In this document: one piece after another, positions 43,832-63,230 of the stretch | Layout: each line of letters opens with the position of its first letter | Position numbering within the stretch: position 1 is the first letter of the stretch | Assembly (NCBI GenBank): GCA_950295325.1 | Contig: OX485805.1 | Location: forward strand, 27,515,501 to 27,579,500 | Direction of reading: 5' to 3' | DNA from: Polytrichum commune | Taxonomy: Eukaryota > Streptophyta > Polytrichopsida > Polytrichales > Polytrichaceae | Length of the DNA stretch: 64,000 nt | The notes under the pieces: generated by a model | What the model saw: the letters and a program-made list of their open reading frames with translations, nothing else | Told to the model about the DNA's origin: nothing | Database searches by the model: none | Translations under genes and position numbers: made by a program

Positions 43832-46720
43832 GTTTTTCAACCGATGAGTTTGATCCGAGTCGAAGAGTCTCTAACTGGGGCCAACCTCGAAGGATTGATA
43901 AAGTTGAGGTGTGGCTAGAGAGGTTGTTACTTGAAAAGTCTAACAATGTCAAGTTGGTCAAAAGTCCAAGAGACATTGGGATAGCACCAACAAATTGGTT
44001 TGATGAAAGATCCGATATGGTTAAGGACCTCCACATACCTAGAGCCTCGGGTATAAACACATGTCAACGAATTCGTTGCAAAATACTGAGTACGCAATTC
44101 CCATATTATACGTAGGAGGCATCGGCTTTAAAACAATTTAGAGGATGGCTTTTGTAAAAATTATATCAAATTAGATAGAAATAAAAGGACCAAAAAGTTG
44201 GGTGAAGACCAAATAAAATAAAATGAGATGTAGAAAAAGTTGGGTTGCATAATTATTTTTTAAAAACTCCACAATGTATATAAAAAATTGAAACACCCAT
44301 TTTTAAACCCTGTAGAGTGTCCAATTTTAAAAGATCCACACGAGTAGTTGCCTCCAATTAAAATTCAAAGTCATTGGCAATTTTTTATTTATAATAAGAA
44401 AAATATCAATTTTTATTATTGAAAAGTCCCAAAAGTTGGGTAGTTTGGCCTATGGTACCTATATTAAAGACTCATATAATTAGGTTTATATGCTTCAAGG
44501 AATATTCATTTCCTATATATAATTACATTTTTGGATTCCTTGTTAAAAGGGCTACAAGAGTTTCCTACATTGAAACAAATTATATCACTTGATATTGGAC
44601 TAAAATGCATCATAAGTGATTATAATCAGGGCCATATAATATAGGATGCCTGGGTGCAAAACCTGTAGATTTTTGAAGCTGCCAACTGCTATTGGAATCC
44701 CAGTGCCACACCTCAATTCCACCAAACCCGTCATGCTCCAAATTTCAAGTGGAATAGTGCTTGAGAGATTGTGATAATCAGCATACATGTATTGCAGTTG
44801 CGAGCAATTCAAAATGGAGCTTGAAATGGGACCATTGAATGTGTGATCATTTCAAACTCCAAATAAGTGTCATAATTTCAACTTTCCAAGTTCTCGAGGT
44901 ATGCCCCCCTCAACAAGGTCATTGTAGGCCAAAGCCAAAATTGTAATGTTGAACGATTTTGCATGAGTCATCGGGGATTGGGCCTGTGAGATTATGCTCC
45001 CTCAAATCCAAGTAAAAGAGTTGTTTCCACAAACCCAAGAACCTCACTCCTACCCTTTACCTTTGACATTAATGTGCACTTGCCAATACCTAATTTTTCC
45101 TAAAATAAGCCTCAAAGAAGCTATTTCTATCAATTCACACAAACAATGTAAACGGCAGGTAGTGCTTAGATCTAGTTCACATCGGGTCCCAAGTCCCAAG
45201 TCCCACTCATGTTAGCGAGTCGCAACATCGAGGCAATGTCCCAACTTTTAAGCCTCAAGAATTCAATAAAGTATGGTTTTATTTCATTCACATCAAATGT
45301 AATAATGTTTGTGACCCATAGTCATAAATCACCCATTCTATGCACCCACGTGGTACAAGTATGAAACTTCAGTGCAGCCCACGAGATAATATTGGACACT
45401 TACTTTTGAAGGGTAAATGGGTTTGCATCCATCTCAAATAACCACTCAAATTACTTTACAAATAAAAAAACCAAGTTCATGGCTCTCATAGACAACAATT
45501 AATACTCAACATTGTTCACTTTAGGTGCACCAATATGTCATCATTCAAAATTTTGGATACACTCCACAATGATGTTTTGTTTGTTTTCATTGAAAGCTTA
45601 GCGGCTCGCTCTACAAAGATCGATATAAGAAGATGCACATTGTCAAGATATGTAGTGTAAGCTCAGTGTATGCCTCACATGTGTCTGAGCTTGTTGTATG
45701 CCAACCATAGGCTTTCGAGTTGGACCAACTCCCCAATTGCCTTGCCAAAAATGCTACCCTGCAAGGGAGTTGCTCAGAGCCAAAGATGCTTTAATTTGCG
45801 ACAATTGCCAAGGCTCGAAGGAATCCTCCCATAAACAAATTGTTGTTGATAAGTGACAAGGATTGAAGCTGTGTTAGCCTAGTACCTAATGCCATAAGAA
45901 TTCTCCCCAAAAGGTTGTTGTATTCAAGATGAGGCTCTCGAAGTTGATGCAAAATTCCAAGAATTTTGGATACATTTTTTCCCAGATAATTGTCATATCG
46001 TTTTTTTGCACCAATCACTAGAAGGAAGGAGGGTCCTTTTCCACACACAAAAGAACACTAATCTAACGCTTTTAAGTGACCAACACACATGTTATGGTAT
46101 CTGCAGCCATCTGTGGCGAAGGTGTCATCCTGGAACTGTCCTATTTTTGCAAATGAGTGTCAGAATCATGTCGTGGTTTTAGCTCTTTGACTTTGACCTC
46201 AACAGTAAATTTTTGATTATAGGTAAACTTCAAGGGTAATTTAACCCAAGCTCACAGGGTTTCTTCCAGACAACTTTGCAAAATTGATTGATAGCACAGT
46301 CAACCCCTCACACGAGTTCCCTATATCCTTAGGTATGGAACCCAAGACACTATTCTTGTTTATCCATACCTCTTGCAACTGAGATACGTTTGAAGAGTTC
46401 CCCGAGTAACCTACCGTACAATAAGTTCACCCTCAAATCCAAAACCAAAAGGTTTTGACAATTCACGAGTTGAGAAGGGATGCTTGCTCCCATGAAAATT
46501 GATTTGATGTCAAATTGAGATAGTTTAATGATTCTTTGAGGTTCCCAATCACAGGCGTAATTGTGCCACTAATTTGGAAGCCCATGAGATCGATTCCTAC
46601 CACTCTATGCTTTGCATTACATGTCACTCCTGTCCATGTGTGACGATAACTTGAAATCTCCAAAATTGTCGAGTTCGCTTCATGGGAAGGTCACTCCACT
46701 GTCAAGTTGATCACCACGTG
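43832..46720 (-). pseudogene. LRR receptor kinase ectodomain, decayed
   Basis: From high to low coordinates the minus strand gives: an LRR N-cap and first repeat at 46663-46463 (HTWTGVTCNAKHRVVGIDLM, then SGTITPVIGNLKESLNYLNL); repeats near 45960-45720 (PHLEYNNLLGRILMALG, then LTQLQSLSLINNNL); repeats near 44812-44690 (NCSQLQYMYADYHNLSSTIP); and 44060-43832 (SDLSSNQFVGAIPMSLG, then LTLLDFSSNNLSS). The style resembles subfamily XII LRR receptor kinases (FLS2/EFR/Xa21-like). Stops and frameshifts separate the pieces, and no kinase domain is found, so the gene is dead. It may once have been continuous with 41540-42300. Confidence 0.75.
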
Positions 46721-47689
46721 CGAACAAAGTTTGCTATTCCTATATTACATGCCATAGATAAATTTAAAATTTTATGATATCTTTTCTACATATACATAAT
46801 CATTGATAGTATTTTTTGTATATATTTTTGAAATTTTTAGTCATCTTCAGTTTTTGTAGTATTTTTTTTAGTTCAATTCTGAGTCATTCTAGTTAGAAAC
46901 GGTCCGTTTTTTTTTAATAAAAAAATCATCAAATCTAGTTACCATTTTTACTATGTAATAGGTATTGTGTATATCTGCTCATGGAAATTTTTTTGATAAA
47001 AGTTTGACCCATTTTGGTGATGCTTTATGTAAAAAGTAGGATTTTTTTACATGTAAAGTGTTTGCACGTGGTTGTTCAACGTTACAATGAAGTGACCTCC
47101 CCATGGTTCGCTTCGATGTTGAGAGGGTCTCTCGATGTTCAACTCCCACATCCGCCATGTGTATCACAAAAATGTTGTCAAGGTATTTAGAACTTACCAA
47201 ATCCGGGTGGGATTTAGAAGTGCCGGTTGTTTGCACAAGGTTGACATAGGTTTGGCCAACATCCTCTTCTCTCCCGAGCCGATTAACGAAACTAAGTTCT
47301 CTTCGCATGTCCCCGGTTTTGACTTGGAGTTGATGCCTTCTTTCCTAATAAGTCATTTTGGGTAACATTTCTCTACCAAGCATGTGAAAATTAAGCATTG
47401 GAAGCTCGACAATACCAACTTGGTGAGCAATGCTACTAAAAGAAGTGTAAATATGATAGCATCATTACATTATTCAGATGGTTTGTCAAATAGCTATGGC
47501 ATAACACTTCCATATTTAGGCTGAATGTGGCCACTATTCAGGAATTGTTCCCACTAATAAGGGGTTTCATTGAACAACTTGCAACATTTGAATATTGTTA
47601 TGCTCTTGTAATAGAGAACTCATAATTGACGGTCTTTGTTGAGACATCTTTCTGAGTGAGAATCCCCTGCAAGATTCAAGAACATGGTA
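46721..47689. other. No recognisable gene
   Basis: This is AT-rich intergenic DNA with T-runs near 46860-46915. The minus-strand open frame 46979-47308 contains no domain I recognise. Confidence 0.4.
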
Positions 47690-48130
47690 TGTAAGGTGCG
47701 GGCCTTATGTGGTCACTCTTCTTAGTTGAGCACATGTATTTGAGTGGTATAAGGTACATGCGCTTAATTGGAGTGTATGATCTTAAACATACACCTATAC
47801 TTGATTGGTGCATGGTTGGGTGTGAGTTTAAGAATGAACACCAAAAGACGTGTGTGCAACAAAGATTGGATTATGTGCTCAAATTTTGTTAATCATTCTA
47901 GACACAATAATCAACATACTTGGGGGGCGGGCGGAGAGGGGGGGAGGAAACTTGTATGCTCATTTAATAACTAAAAAATTCTTCAATTTGACAAAACAGA
48001 AGAAGATATTCAAACAAGCTCCAAAAAATTACAAGGAAAGTGGCTACGGGCACGATTTGGATATGCTCATAATCTCACACTAATTTTATGTTTCATATCC
48101 TACAAGAAGTGGGTGCGGAGAGAAAAATGT
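47690..48130 (+). repeat. Dispersed repeat family D, copy 2
   Basis: The landmark order is shared with 36870-37220 and 62870-63230: TTGAGTGGTATAAGGTACAT, GATTGGATTATGTGCTCAAA, TAATCATTCTAGACACAATA, a G-rich run (GGGGGGCGGGCGGAGAGGGG), CAAGCTCCAAAAAATTACAA and TTTCATATCCTACAA. It is non-coding. Confidence 0.7.
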
Positions 48131-51059
48131 CTATGTAAGGCACGCTTACCTTATGGCACCAAAAAGATATGTGTTACGATCACATTGGACTAATATGTGC
48201 TCATAATAATGACACCATTCTCGGTACAATAATTAACGCAATTGGGACGGCCTTTGTGATCACTTTTTAAAAAAATAAAAAAATAAAAATCTCCCAAGAA
48301 TCCTCATTTTAACCTCCTATAACTTTTGCATCTAAACTCTAATTTTGAAACTTGCAATGAAAATTTGCATGATTCGCAATTACTTATAAGATGAGACAAT
48401 TCCCATCCAATTCAACTATCAAAACTGACTGCAGAGTTTAAATTACCCTTAATAGGACCACATAGTACATACCTTAGGTTATGGGTTTGCCATCACCAAG
48501 AGGTTTACATAGTGAAGTTTGGTTGACGGTTTCATTAGATCATGCTCCAAAGACAAATGAGACACAATTCTAAATGAAGCACAAAGCTCACCTATGGCAA
48601 GGTAGGCAATAAACCCCACCCTACAACATGAAAACTCTTGACCAAGGTAGGACCAATGAGCTCAAATTCACGTCAAACTGCCGATGCTGGTTTTTTCTTT
48701 TCTTTTCTGAATCACAAGAGATGAAGCATACTTACCTAATTGTAAACAAGTAACTCACATCTGCTTTACTGCAAGAAATTGTGATGCCCGAGATTTAGAG
48801 AGCATACTTGATACCTTTCGCCTATTTTTGATCAGAAATTTGAAGTTGGAGTTGTGCAACCGAAGCACAACCTTGTCCTTGCGCTTCTGGAGACTGAATC
48901 ATCTGGCCCTTTAAATTGCAGTATGTTTCATTGCTACAACCCTATGTCAAAGCAGACTACTGGAGTACCAGGGCCACTTCACCACCAATAAACCCATTTT
49001 TAAGGTGAAAGTGCCACATATCGCAAAATCATTGAATGAAACCTTTTTTTAAAAGATGAATTGGCACACTGAAATATTATAATTTGACACATGTTCTTTG
49101 AAGTGTTGAACTTGCAGTCATGGATTGCCCGTGACTATAAAATCAGCCACTTTTGGACTTTCACTATTGCATGCCTAGCTTTCCAACTTTCAATTCTGCT
49201 TTTTGAAACGATGTTCCTGCAAGGTGGGAATAAGGTACGACCCAAGCCCGTGCCCACCCATTACAGGATGCAATTGTCAACGCAGTTGGTGTCTTATGCA
49301 TGATCCACGACTCTTTAACCCCAAAATTTCAAAGGAGCTCATTTGAGGGCGACCGATTTGAAATGGTTACTATCAGCCAAATACAAGAAGAGATAAATAT
49401 TCATTACATGTTGGTTATGCTTCGAGTTGGCCACTTTCGTGTCCGAGTCTTGTATATGTATGTTATATTAGAAGGAGTTGAGGACTTGGAGAAATATTAA
49501 AAGTATTCTAGGACTCGTAGACTTGTCAAGAAACACTGAGCATTCAGAGGCTCAAAGAATCAAGAGAAAAGAGATCATAGTTTCCCCTGATTATATTGAT
49601 TAGAAAGTGACCACATGAAAATTAGCGATTTAGATGAGATTCAGGAATCTTTCCTGAGAAAAACTCAAATATAAAGATGTTGACCCACCTACCTCATTCA
49701 CCACAAGACAAGCGAGCTGTTACATGGATCTCCTTGCATAGCAGATTGCACCCAAAAACCCAGAGAACTTGGAGGAGCCAGTGGTGCTTCGACTTGAATG
49801 TTTTATTTGCAACCCTTGATATGCACAAAATGTGATGGTAAGGGGCCCTATTGTGGGCATTTCCAACTCCACAAACATCCCTCACCATTGGATTCACTAC
49901 CAGCATATGAGTCCTAGGCAATCGTCTTGTGTTGGTGGAAGAATAATGCAAGTCTATCGTTGTAATAGACTTACAAATTTCCTAGTGACGTAGGAGATAT
50001 TGTCTAGGACTCATTCTTGTAATAAATAGCTAAGGATTTGTCTCGTCTAGTTAGCAATTACATATTATAAAGATCGGCAATTTCAAGTTTTAGAATCAGA
50101 GTAGAGATGCATAAATCATGAGCGTCCAAAATGTACGTAGATTCTCTTTCTCTTTGAATGATCACACATGCCTTGCATGTTGCTCTTCTAGGAAATGGTG
50201 CCACTCCACACGAAATCCTGGAAAGTATGGCTTAGAAGTTGGAAGTATGGTTCTCTAATATACTTGAGGCTTGGGGCAGAAGGATTAATTATTGCAGGGT
50301 TGCATCATCACCTGAGATGGCCAAAGAGTTTCGTGAGGAACTAAGACTCAAAATTCTCGGCTTGACCACACTTGAGTTTTTGTTTCTGGTATAGTCTCCA
50401 CAACCAATCTTTGTACTAGGATATTGCACAACATTTTGTTACCCTCAGACACCTTAATCATGAGCAATGTGCATCACTATTGTTCACAGTCAGGTGCACG
50501 AGTCCATCTGATAGTGTGCAGAATGTGGAGTGAACAATGGTGATGATTTCTTGTTAAATTCGTGAGAAAATGGTCTTTGGATCAGTCATTTTTCCAGGTT
50601 ATTGCTTTCACTTCTTAGCAACTCCGGCAAGGAATGTTCTGTATGGAAGCCAAATCATGCAAGCCAACTAGGTCAGGATAACGTTGCCGTTTGAAGAGAC
50701 ATTATGTCATGTTGATAGAAGGTTTGTGGTAACTCAGGTAAGATCATGGCAATGCCAGGCTCTGTTAGCTATGGAAATCAATGGAAACAACCCCTAAATG
50801 GCAAGCTGGAGTTGCATCTTTTGGACAAAGAATGAGCTCAATTTGTCATAGATTAGAAATTTTGAAAAGCACTTTCGTTAGCAGTCAAACATTCATATTA
50901 CATATATTATATGAGTAATTTCTTTAAGTATGAACCGCTTGAATTCAGGAAGCAAGTGCACTGCGTTGTTTTGAGGATGCCAACAACATTAAGTTTTGCA
51001 ATCTTTCTTGTTATACATTTGCAAGCCAAACTTGTCCTGGGGAGAGATAGGTGCAGGTC
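48131..51059. other. No recognisable gene
   Basis: This is intergenic DNA with isolated short open frames. GGGCCCTATTGTGGGCATTT near 49842 repeats a string near 10982. No transposon ends were identified. Confidence 0.4.
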
Positions 51060-51935
51060 AGGCTTGCCCACGCATGTTCAAGGTGTTCAACTTTGAAATG
51101 AGACAACATTTTTCGAGGGACCTTTAACCCTTGTGATGTGCGTTTCGGGATTACATATAGACTTAGACCAACTTGAAGATGAAGCAACATCATAATTCAT
51201 GCCAGTGAAAACATTGGAGTCCTTTTTATATCCTCGTCATAAAACAATTCCACATGAATGATCACTTGCTCTCACCATCTCATCTTCTCGGGGGGGGGGT
51301 AGTCATTGGTTGGAGTAGCAATATACGTGCGAACAAATGATAGGGTATTTTAAAAACATGGGGGCTAAAAATTATAAATGGAGTTAAGAGTAATATAGGG
51401 TATCAAAAATGGCACTGGACATCTTTAAAGTACTATAGGGTATGGAATAATAGGTAATTTGGAATTATAAGTAATGCAAGCCATTTTTTTATTAACCCAA
51501 AGTAGAAATTTACATAATGATAGCATGTGAAAAAAGAAGAAGAATTGAAAGTAATACCCCCCTATAAAATAGTGGTTGTTCGCACCTATATCCTTAACTT
51601 TTTAACACACTGCCCCCCCCCCCCGAGCTCATCTTAAAACGTTATGAGAATCTACAAATCTTTGATAAAAGCTCAACCCATAAAGGATGGTATAGCATCG
51701 TATGCAAAGGTGTTCACCTTTGAAATGAAGCAGTGTTCTTGGAGGGCCATCTAATTCTCATGATGCCCGTTGCAAGATTCCATTTAGGGTTGTAAGACCA
51801 ACTCAAGCATGAAAGCAACACCATAATGCATGCTGGTGACAATATTGGAGTCATCTCTTCTAATTGTCCCAGCCATGGGAACAATGCCCCATGACCAATC
51901 GCTTGCTCTACTCATCTCTTATTGTGATGACTTGA
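51060..51935 (+). repeat. Direct repeat pair about 640 bp apart
   Basis: The block at about 51060-51290 (AGGTGTTCAACTTTGAAATG, GAGGGACC, GAAGCAACATCATAATTCAT, ACATTGGAGTC, CACTTGCTCT) recurs at about 51710-51935 (AGGTGTTCACCTTTGAAATG, GAGGGCC, AAAGCAACACCATAATGCAT, ATATTGGAGTC, CGCTTGCTCT). The spacer contains a G-run (51290-51299) and a C-run (about 51613-51623). It is non-coding. Confidence 0.7.
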
Positions 51936-53348
51936 GAATCTACGAACCTTTGATGAAAGTTTAACCCACAAAGGCTGGTATGCACACAACTATGTCAGTA
52001 TGACAACAACAACAACAAAAATACTGTAAGTTAAAGGGCTTCAAAAACAAAGGTGGGGAAGAATGTGTGGTTGATGGACCACCTGCAAAGACTAACTTCC
52101 CAGCTCCAATTCTAGAGGCTTTGTCTAGTTGGTCAAAATTGAACCCAGTTTTCCACTCAATGTCTCCAGTGACTTGGACAAGTATTGTACAATTTTGTGA
52201 CTCTCAGTTGTCCCTATTTGTGTACTAGTTGCAACCAATCTTTGGCAGGCACCCTAAAATAATCATCTTAAAATACAAGTGAAATGACATGGCTTGTTAA
52301 ACACTAATGCGTTTTGACTGCGTTAATGTTAGCTTATTGAGCACAATAATGTCACAAATATGACACTTTCTCTTAGTGGAAATCAAGAATGTCACAAAAT
52401 TGACAAACGGCGAACCTAACCCTAACCCTAAAACAAATTGGTGACGTGGCCGCCTGAGAGGGCATCATTTCGGGAAGAGTCTATAAGCCTCCTCCTCGAC
52501 AAATATGACATTAAATTTCATGGATTTCAGTAGTGAAAACGTTGATAGGGGGTTGCAATGTGAGATGGGGTTTTGTAAGTGCGATACTAAAAGCAAGGAA
52601 TAAAACAATTTCCTTTGCTCATCGGTTCATTCAAACATGGAGACCATGTGGAGGAAGCCCAAGGTCATTTGCAAGTGAACTTGAATTGACATGTGGATAG
52701 TTGCCCATTGCAAGTCAAGAAAATGTCTCCCAAGTTGTTGCAACACCTACATGCTTGAGCCCAATGCAAGATGGCAATCACCAAGTAGTTGGTTACTAGC
52801 CCTCCTTAGATACCAGAAGGACAACCTCAAACACAAGACAATGGCACTTGTCCCATAGCCCTGCTTTGTGGGTTCACATATGAACTCGTGGCTATGATCA
52901 GGGTGAAGCGTTCTTCATTCACGCCAACACAAGTGGTTGGTATCATCTCACTAGTTACTAGTCACCACAACACTTAGATGCTTGAGAAATGCAAACATGT
53001 GGTTAGTTGTGTACACACATAGAAGAGAGCCCACCGGTCCTTCTTTAAGAAGAAGACCTCTCCAAGTTTGCACATGTAGTGCAATTAATCACCAAAAGTT
53101 TGCACTTCATGAACCATGTGGCCGGGGAATACTAGCCTTTTGTCATGATGTGGATACCTTTCTTCTTCTGTTGCATTAATTTTTTCCCTCTTGCTAAACA
53201 CATTGTTTCATGACATTTGTCTGTCTCAACCTCCAAGTCACCGGCCAACCTGACGTGGATCACATTTTTCTCTCCCTTTTGCTGAATCTTTTTGGCATGG
53301 GAGAGAATGCATAATGAACCAAAAACAGTTCAATTTTTTGCCCTTCAA
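51936..53348. repeat. Intergenic DNA with a repeat shared with 845-1090
   Basis: The part at 52610-53030 matches 845-1090 in order (GAGGAAG, TTTGCAAGTGAACTTGA, TGTGGATA, GATGCTTGAGAAATG, TGTACACACATAG). The CCTAACCCTAACCCTAAAAC string near 52420 is a short interstitial telomere-like motif. The rest holds no recognisable gene; 53180-53348 probably includes 3' flank of the kinase gene. Confidence 0.5.
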
Positions 53349-59927
<6,579 letters not shown>

Positions 59928-59959
59928 TCCAGGGGCCTAATTACTCTACCCCCTCAACA

Positions 59960-60450
59960 CCTATTTATTTTGGGCTCATCCGGGGTGTAATAAGTTTACA
60001 GCAGAGAATTGAAACGATGTCATTTTTTTTTCTCTATTGGACCAAAATATGAAACACTGAGTGCCAGGCGGCTTTGGCTAATCCTGAGTCTTTCTGCAAT
60101 TTACTTGAACTTGCCTCACCACTCTAGCAACCCTTAGATACTGCTTCAAGCTTCAATATTGACCTCGCCATCGTATGTCAGGGCTCTACTACTTACTGTA
60201 CCCCAGCTACAAATTCCAAAATCAGCATAAGACCACCGACCCAAGCTATATTTGTTTTGGTGGAATATATTGTTTTACAACAGAGAAATCAAGGCTGCCA
60301 TTTTCTCTGTGTGACCAAAACATGAAGCTTTTGAGTGCTAGACCTGTGGGTTTGGCTAATCTTGAGTCCTACTGCATATTGACTTGAAATTGCTTCACCA
60401 CTCTAGTAACTCTCAAATACTACTGCCAGCTTCGATGGCTGCATGATGGC
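59960..60450 (+). repeat. Tandem duplication just upstream of the kinase gene
   Basis: The block at about 59975-60165 (TTTACAGCAGAGAA, GACCAAAATATGAA, TTTGGCTAATCCTGAGTC, CACCACTCTAGCAA, CTTCAATATTG) recurs at about 60270-60445 (TTTACAACAGAGAA, GACCAAAACATGAA, TTTGGCTAATCTTGAGTC, CACCACTCTAGTAA, CTTCGATGGC). The unit is roughly 285-300 bp. It starts about 30 bp upstream of the kinase start codon, so it probably lies in the promoter or 5' UTR. Confidence 0.75.
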
Positions 60451-61889
60451 TCCTGCTCGCTAACTCCAACTACAGTTGTTACAATGTCCACATGGTTCTT
60501 GTTGTTATTTGAAGTGCTGGCAAAATTGATCAATTTTGAATGCGAGCTGCTGTCGCTCTTTTTGTCGTTGCTCAAGAGAATAGGCCGATCGCCGTGTGTT
60601 GTAATCTAGGGCCCCATTTTCGAGAATTCACACTATGGACAAGAACCAACTTCAGCATTTACGCCAGGACTAGCATTGCATTCAAGCATTCTTCCTCGCT
60701 CTTTAAGGCTGTGAAATTGTGACTTCGGAAGTTAGCTCCTCTTTCGTCCAGTTAGCCTATCATTTGAACCTGAAGATCATCAAAGGCTCCTCCCACATTC
60801 GAAGTCCCCCAATCCCACATTCTGCCCTGGACCTCCAAGGTGGTCGACTTACACTACCACTCACTCACTCAACTACTCACGCTTGCAAGTCTTGAATGCC
60901 AATACTGAGCTCCAAGTTGATCACACACTTGAATCTTTTTCTTTCTTCAAATTCTTTAACACCAAGAAGCGCTTGCTGTTGAGGCCTGAAAGAATTTTGG
61001 GAGGTGAGGATATTGCCCCTGTAGAATCCCTTGTAGAAGTGAATGGCAAGACCCGATGATGAACAACTAGCACTAAGTCTAACACTATGCTGCCCGGGAC
61101 CATTTAACCTACGAGGAGGCTATGGCTGTTCTTCCCACAGTAGCAATTTAATCTCTCATACAATAGGGGTCCTGTTGATGTTACTCAGCCCACTTCCACC
61201 ACCACAATAGCCTAGAAGCATGAAGAGCAGTGTTCAACGACTCAGGAGTACTCTAGAAACTTATCAAACACGCACAACAAACAACCTCCAGAACCTGAAA
61301 ACTCAGCCTGGCAGTCTATCTCCGTATAACCAGATCAACATATGGAGAAGTGAACAACGCAGCAGGCACACACAACACGCACAATGGGCTGGGCCAAATA
61401 GTATAAAACAAAAATGTTGGTGGTCACCAACCCAGTGCCGAAAAGTGCACACCTATTGAATTGAGCAACTGACGTGTCCACGGCACAATAGACTGTCTGC
61501 TTAGATTAATTAGGCGGATTCACGAAAAGGCACAACATGAGCCACCAACTAAACCACTTCCAACTACACTCAACACCTACCTGAAAACAAACACATCAAC
61601 AGCAGCAGAAACCATGTACACAGACCAGCCACCTAGCTACGTTGACAAATAGTGCCATCAAACCAACAACAACAATTTACCCAATTTCCAACCCACCCTG
61701 AGCCTAGCCTCCTAGCTAAAAGATCACAAGCATGAAGAAACTCTGAGAACTATCCTCAGACCTTGGCAACCAACAAACCCAAGATCATCCAAGTTTTACT
61801 GCAGTGCAACAGCGAGCTGAACAAGGTGCCCAGGAAAGTAGACGTTGCGAGGAATGGGAAAGCAGAGCAGAATAGAGCAGTACCGGCAC
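60451..61889. other. No recognisable gene
   Basis: This is intergenic DNA. Words such as CCAAGATCATCCAAGTTTTA followed by CTGCAGTGCAACA (61779-61815) recur near 63316-63350, so the stretch from about 61740 onward is a dispersed repeat. Confidence 0.4.
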
Positions 61890-61915
61890 GAGAGAGAGAG
61901 AGAGAGAGAGAGAGA
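61890..61915. repeat. GA dinucleotide microsatellite
   Basis: About 12-13 uninterrupted GA units lie within otherwise unique-looking sequence, followed at once by ACTGGGGGGGC. Confidence 0.95.
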
Positions 61916-62869
61916 ACTGGGGGGGCCCATGTATCGATCACAACTAAGCCACTGCCAACTTGTACACTCATTGAAACGCCTGATCAAAAACAACATCAAC
62001 AGCTGCTGCCAGCAACTATATAAACAGACCTGCCACCTAGCCTGAGGGTGCCATCAAAGCAACCAATTAATCATGAGATCAAGACAGACTTAATAGGGTG
62101 GGTTTCCATCAGTGTTCAAGATTGACGCCTTCATATGAGTTTCCTTTTGAAGGGCTCTCAAATTTCAGCCCTTCAGTTGAAGAGCCGGTTCAAATCCAAG
62201 ACGTCAATCCAAGAATATAGAAGTGAAATACAAATACATATTAAACTTGTGCATGAATTTTATGATACATGTTTCTAGTACAATGTGAAGTAGTAAGTAT
62301 CAACCATCTAATTCTACTTCTTGTAGTGACAATGTCCTACGCTTGTTGGTTCTTGTGGCGGGCACATTGAATTGAGGACGTCAAGTGATGTCTTCATTTT
62401 CAATTTGGGGTTGCGTTTTGAAGGGCTATTTTGAGAGAGGTATATTTTGAAGGGCCAAATCACATTTGAAGGGCATTGAAGACTTCAATCTTGAAACATT
62501 GGTTCCCATGTATGTTGCTCGACCACTAGACTCTGGTGGGAGTAAGTCAGGCAAATGTAGATAAAAACATGATGGGTAGGGTTTGTATGTGTCTACTCGC
62601 CCACTATTATCTCGAGCGTTTAGTGGGCACATGGAAGTCTAATGATCCATGGTCATGGCCCTCAACATTCTAATAGGCAATCATAATGTGGTTGCTTGCT
62701 TGCTTTTGATATCTTCATGTGAACACATCCAACCCATTATTATTTAGGATCTAGTGGGTCAGCGACGAACATGGAAACCACCCTTACCTACCCAATTCCC
62801 AACCCAACATGAGCTTAGTAGCCAACCTAAAAGGATCAAAATACATATAAGGTAGACTTGCCTAGATGA
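61916..62869. other. No recognisable gene
   Basis: This is intergenic DNA. TTTGAAGGGCTCTCAAATTT-like text (near 62145) and TTTTGAAGGGCTATTTTGAG, TTTTGAAGGGCCAAATCACA and TTTGAAGGGCATTGAAGA (62415-62490) share a degenerate short repeat. Confidence 0.4.
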
Positions 62870-63230
62870 AATAAAATAATCATCTAGACACCTATAGTTG
62901 AGTGGTATATGTGGTTACATGTGGCTCCAAGAACAAATACCAAAGAGACATGTGTTCAAAAGAGAATAGATTATGTGCTAAGAATATGCTAATCGTTCTA
63001 GGCTCAATAGTCAATGTGACTAGGGGGACTCATGTGACCACTTAATGAGCACGAGAAACTTCACCTTCATAATGATCAAGATAATAATCTGATCTCCAAA
63101 AATTATGAGACAAATGGCTACTAGCCCGATTTGGATTTGCTAATCATCTTGCACGAGTCTTGCACTGATTGCGTGTTTCATATCCTACAACAATTGTGGG
63201 TGCAGAGAGACAAGAAACCATGTAATACGG
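62870..63230 (+). repeat. Dispersed repeat family D, copy 3
   Basis: The landmarks are TTGAGTGGTATATGTGGTTA, GTGGCTCCAAGAACAA, AGAGAATAGATTATGTGCTA, ATCGTTCTAGGCTCAATAGT, CACTTAATGAGCACGAGAA, CTCCAAAAATTATGAGACAA and TTTCATATCCTACAA, in the same order as in 47690-48130. Confidence 0.7.

Noticed and set aside
52415-52436. Telomere-like CCTAACCCTAACCC string
   Set aside because: Only about two and a half units, inside ordinary intergenic DNA; too short to be a telomere relic or array.
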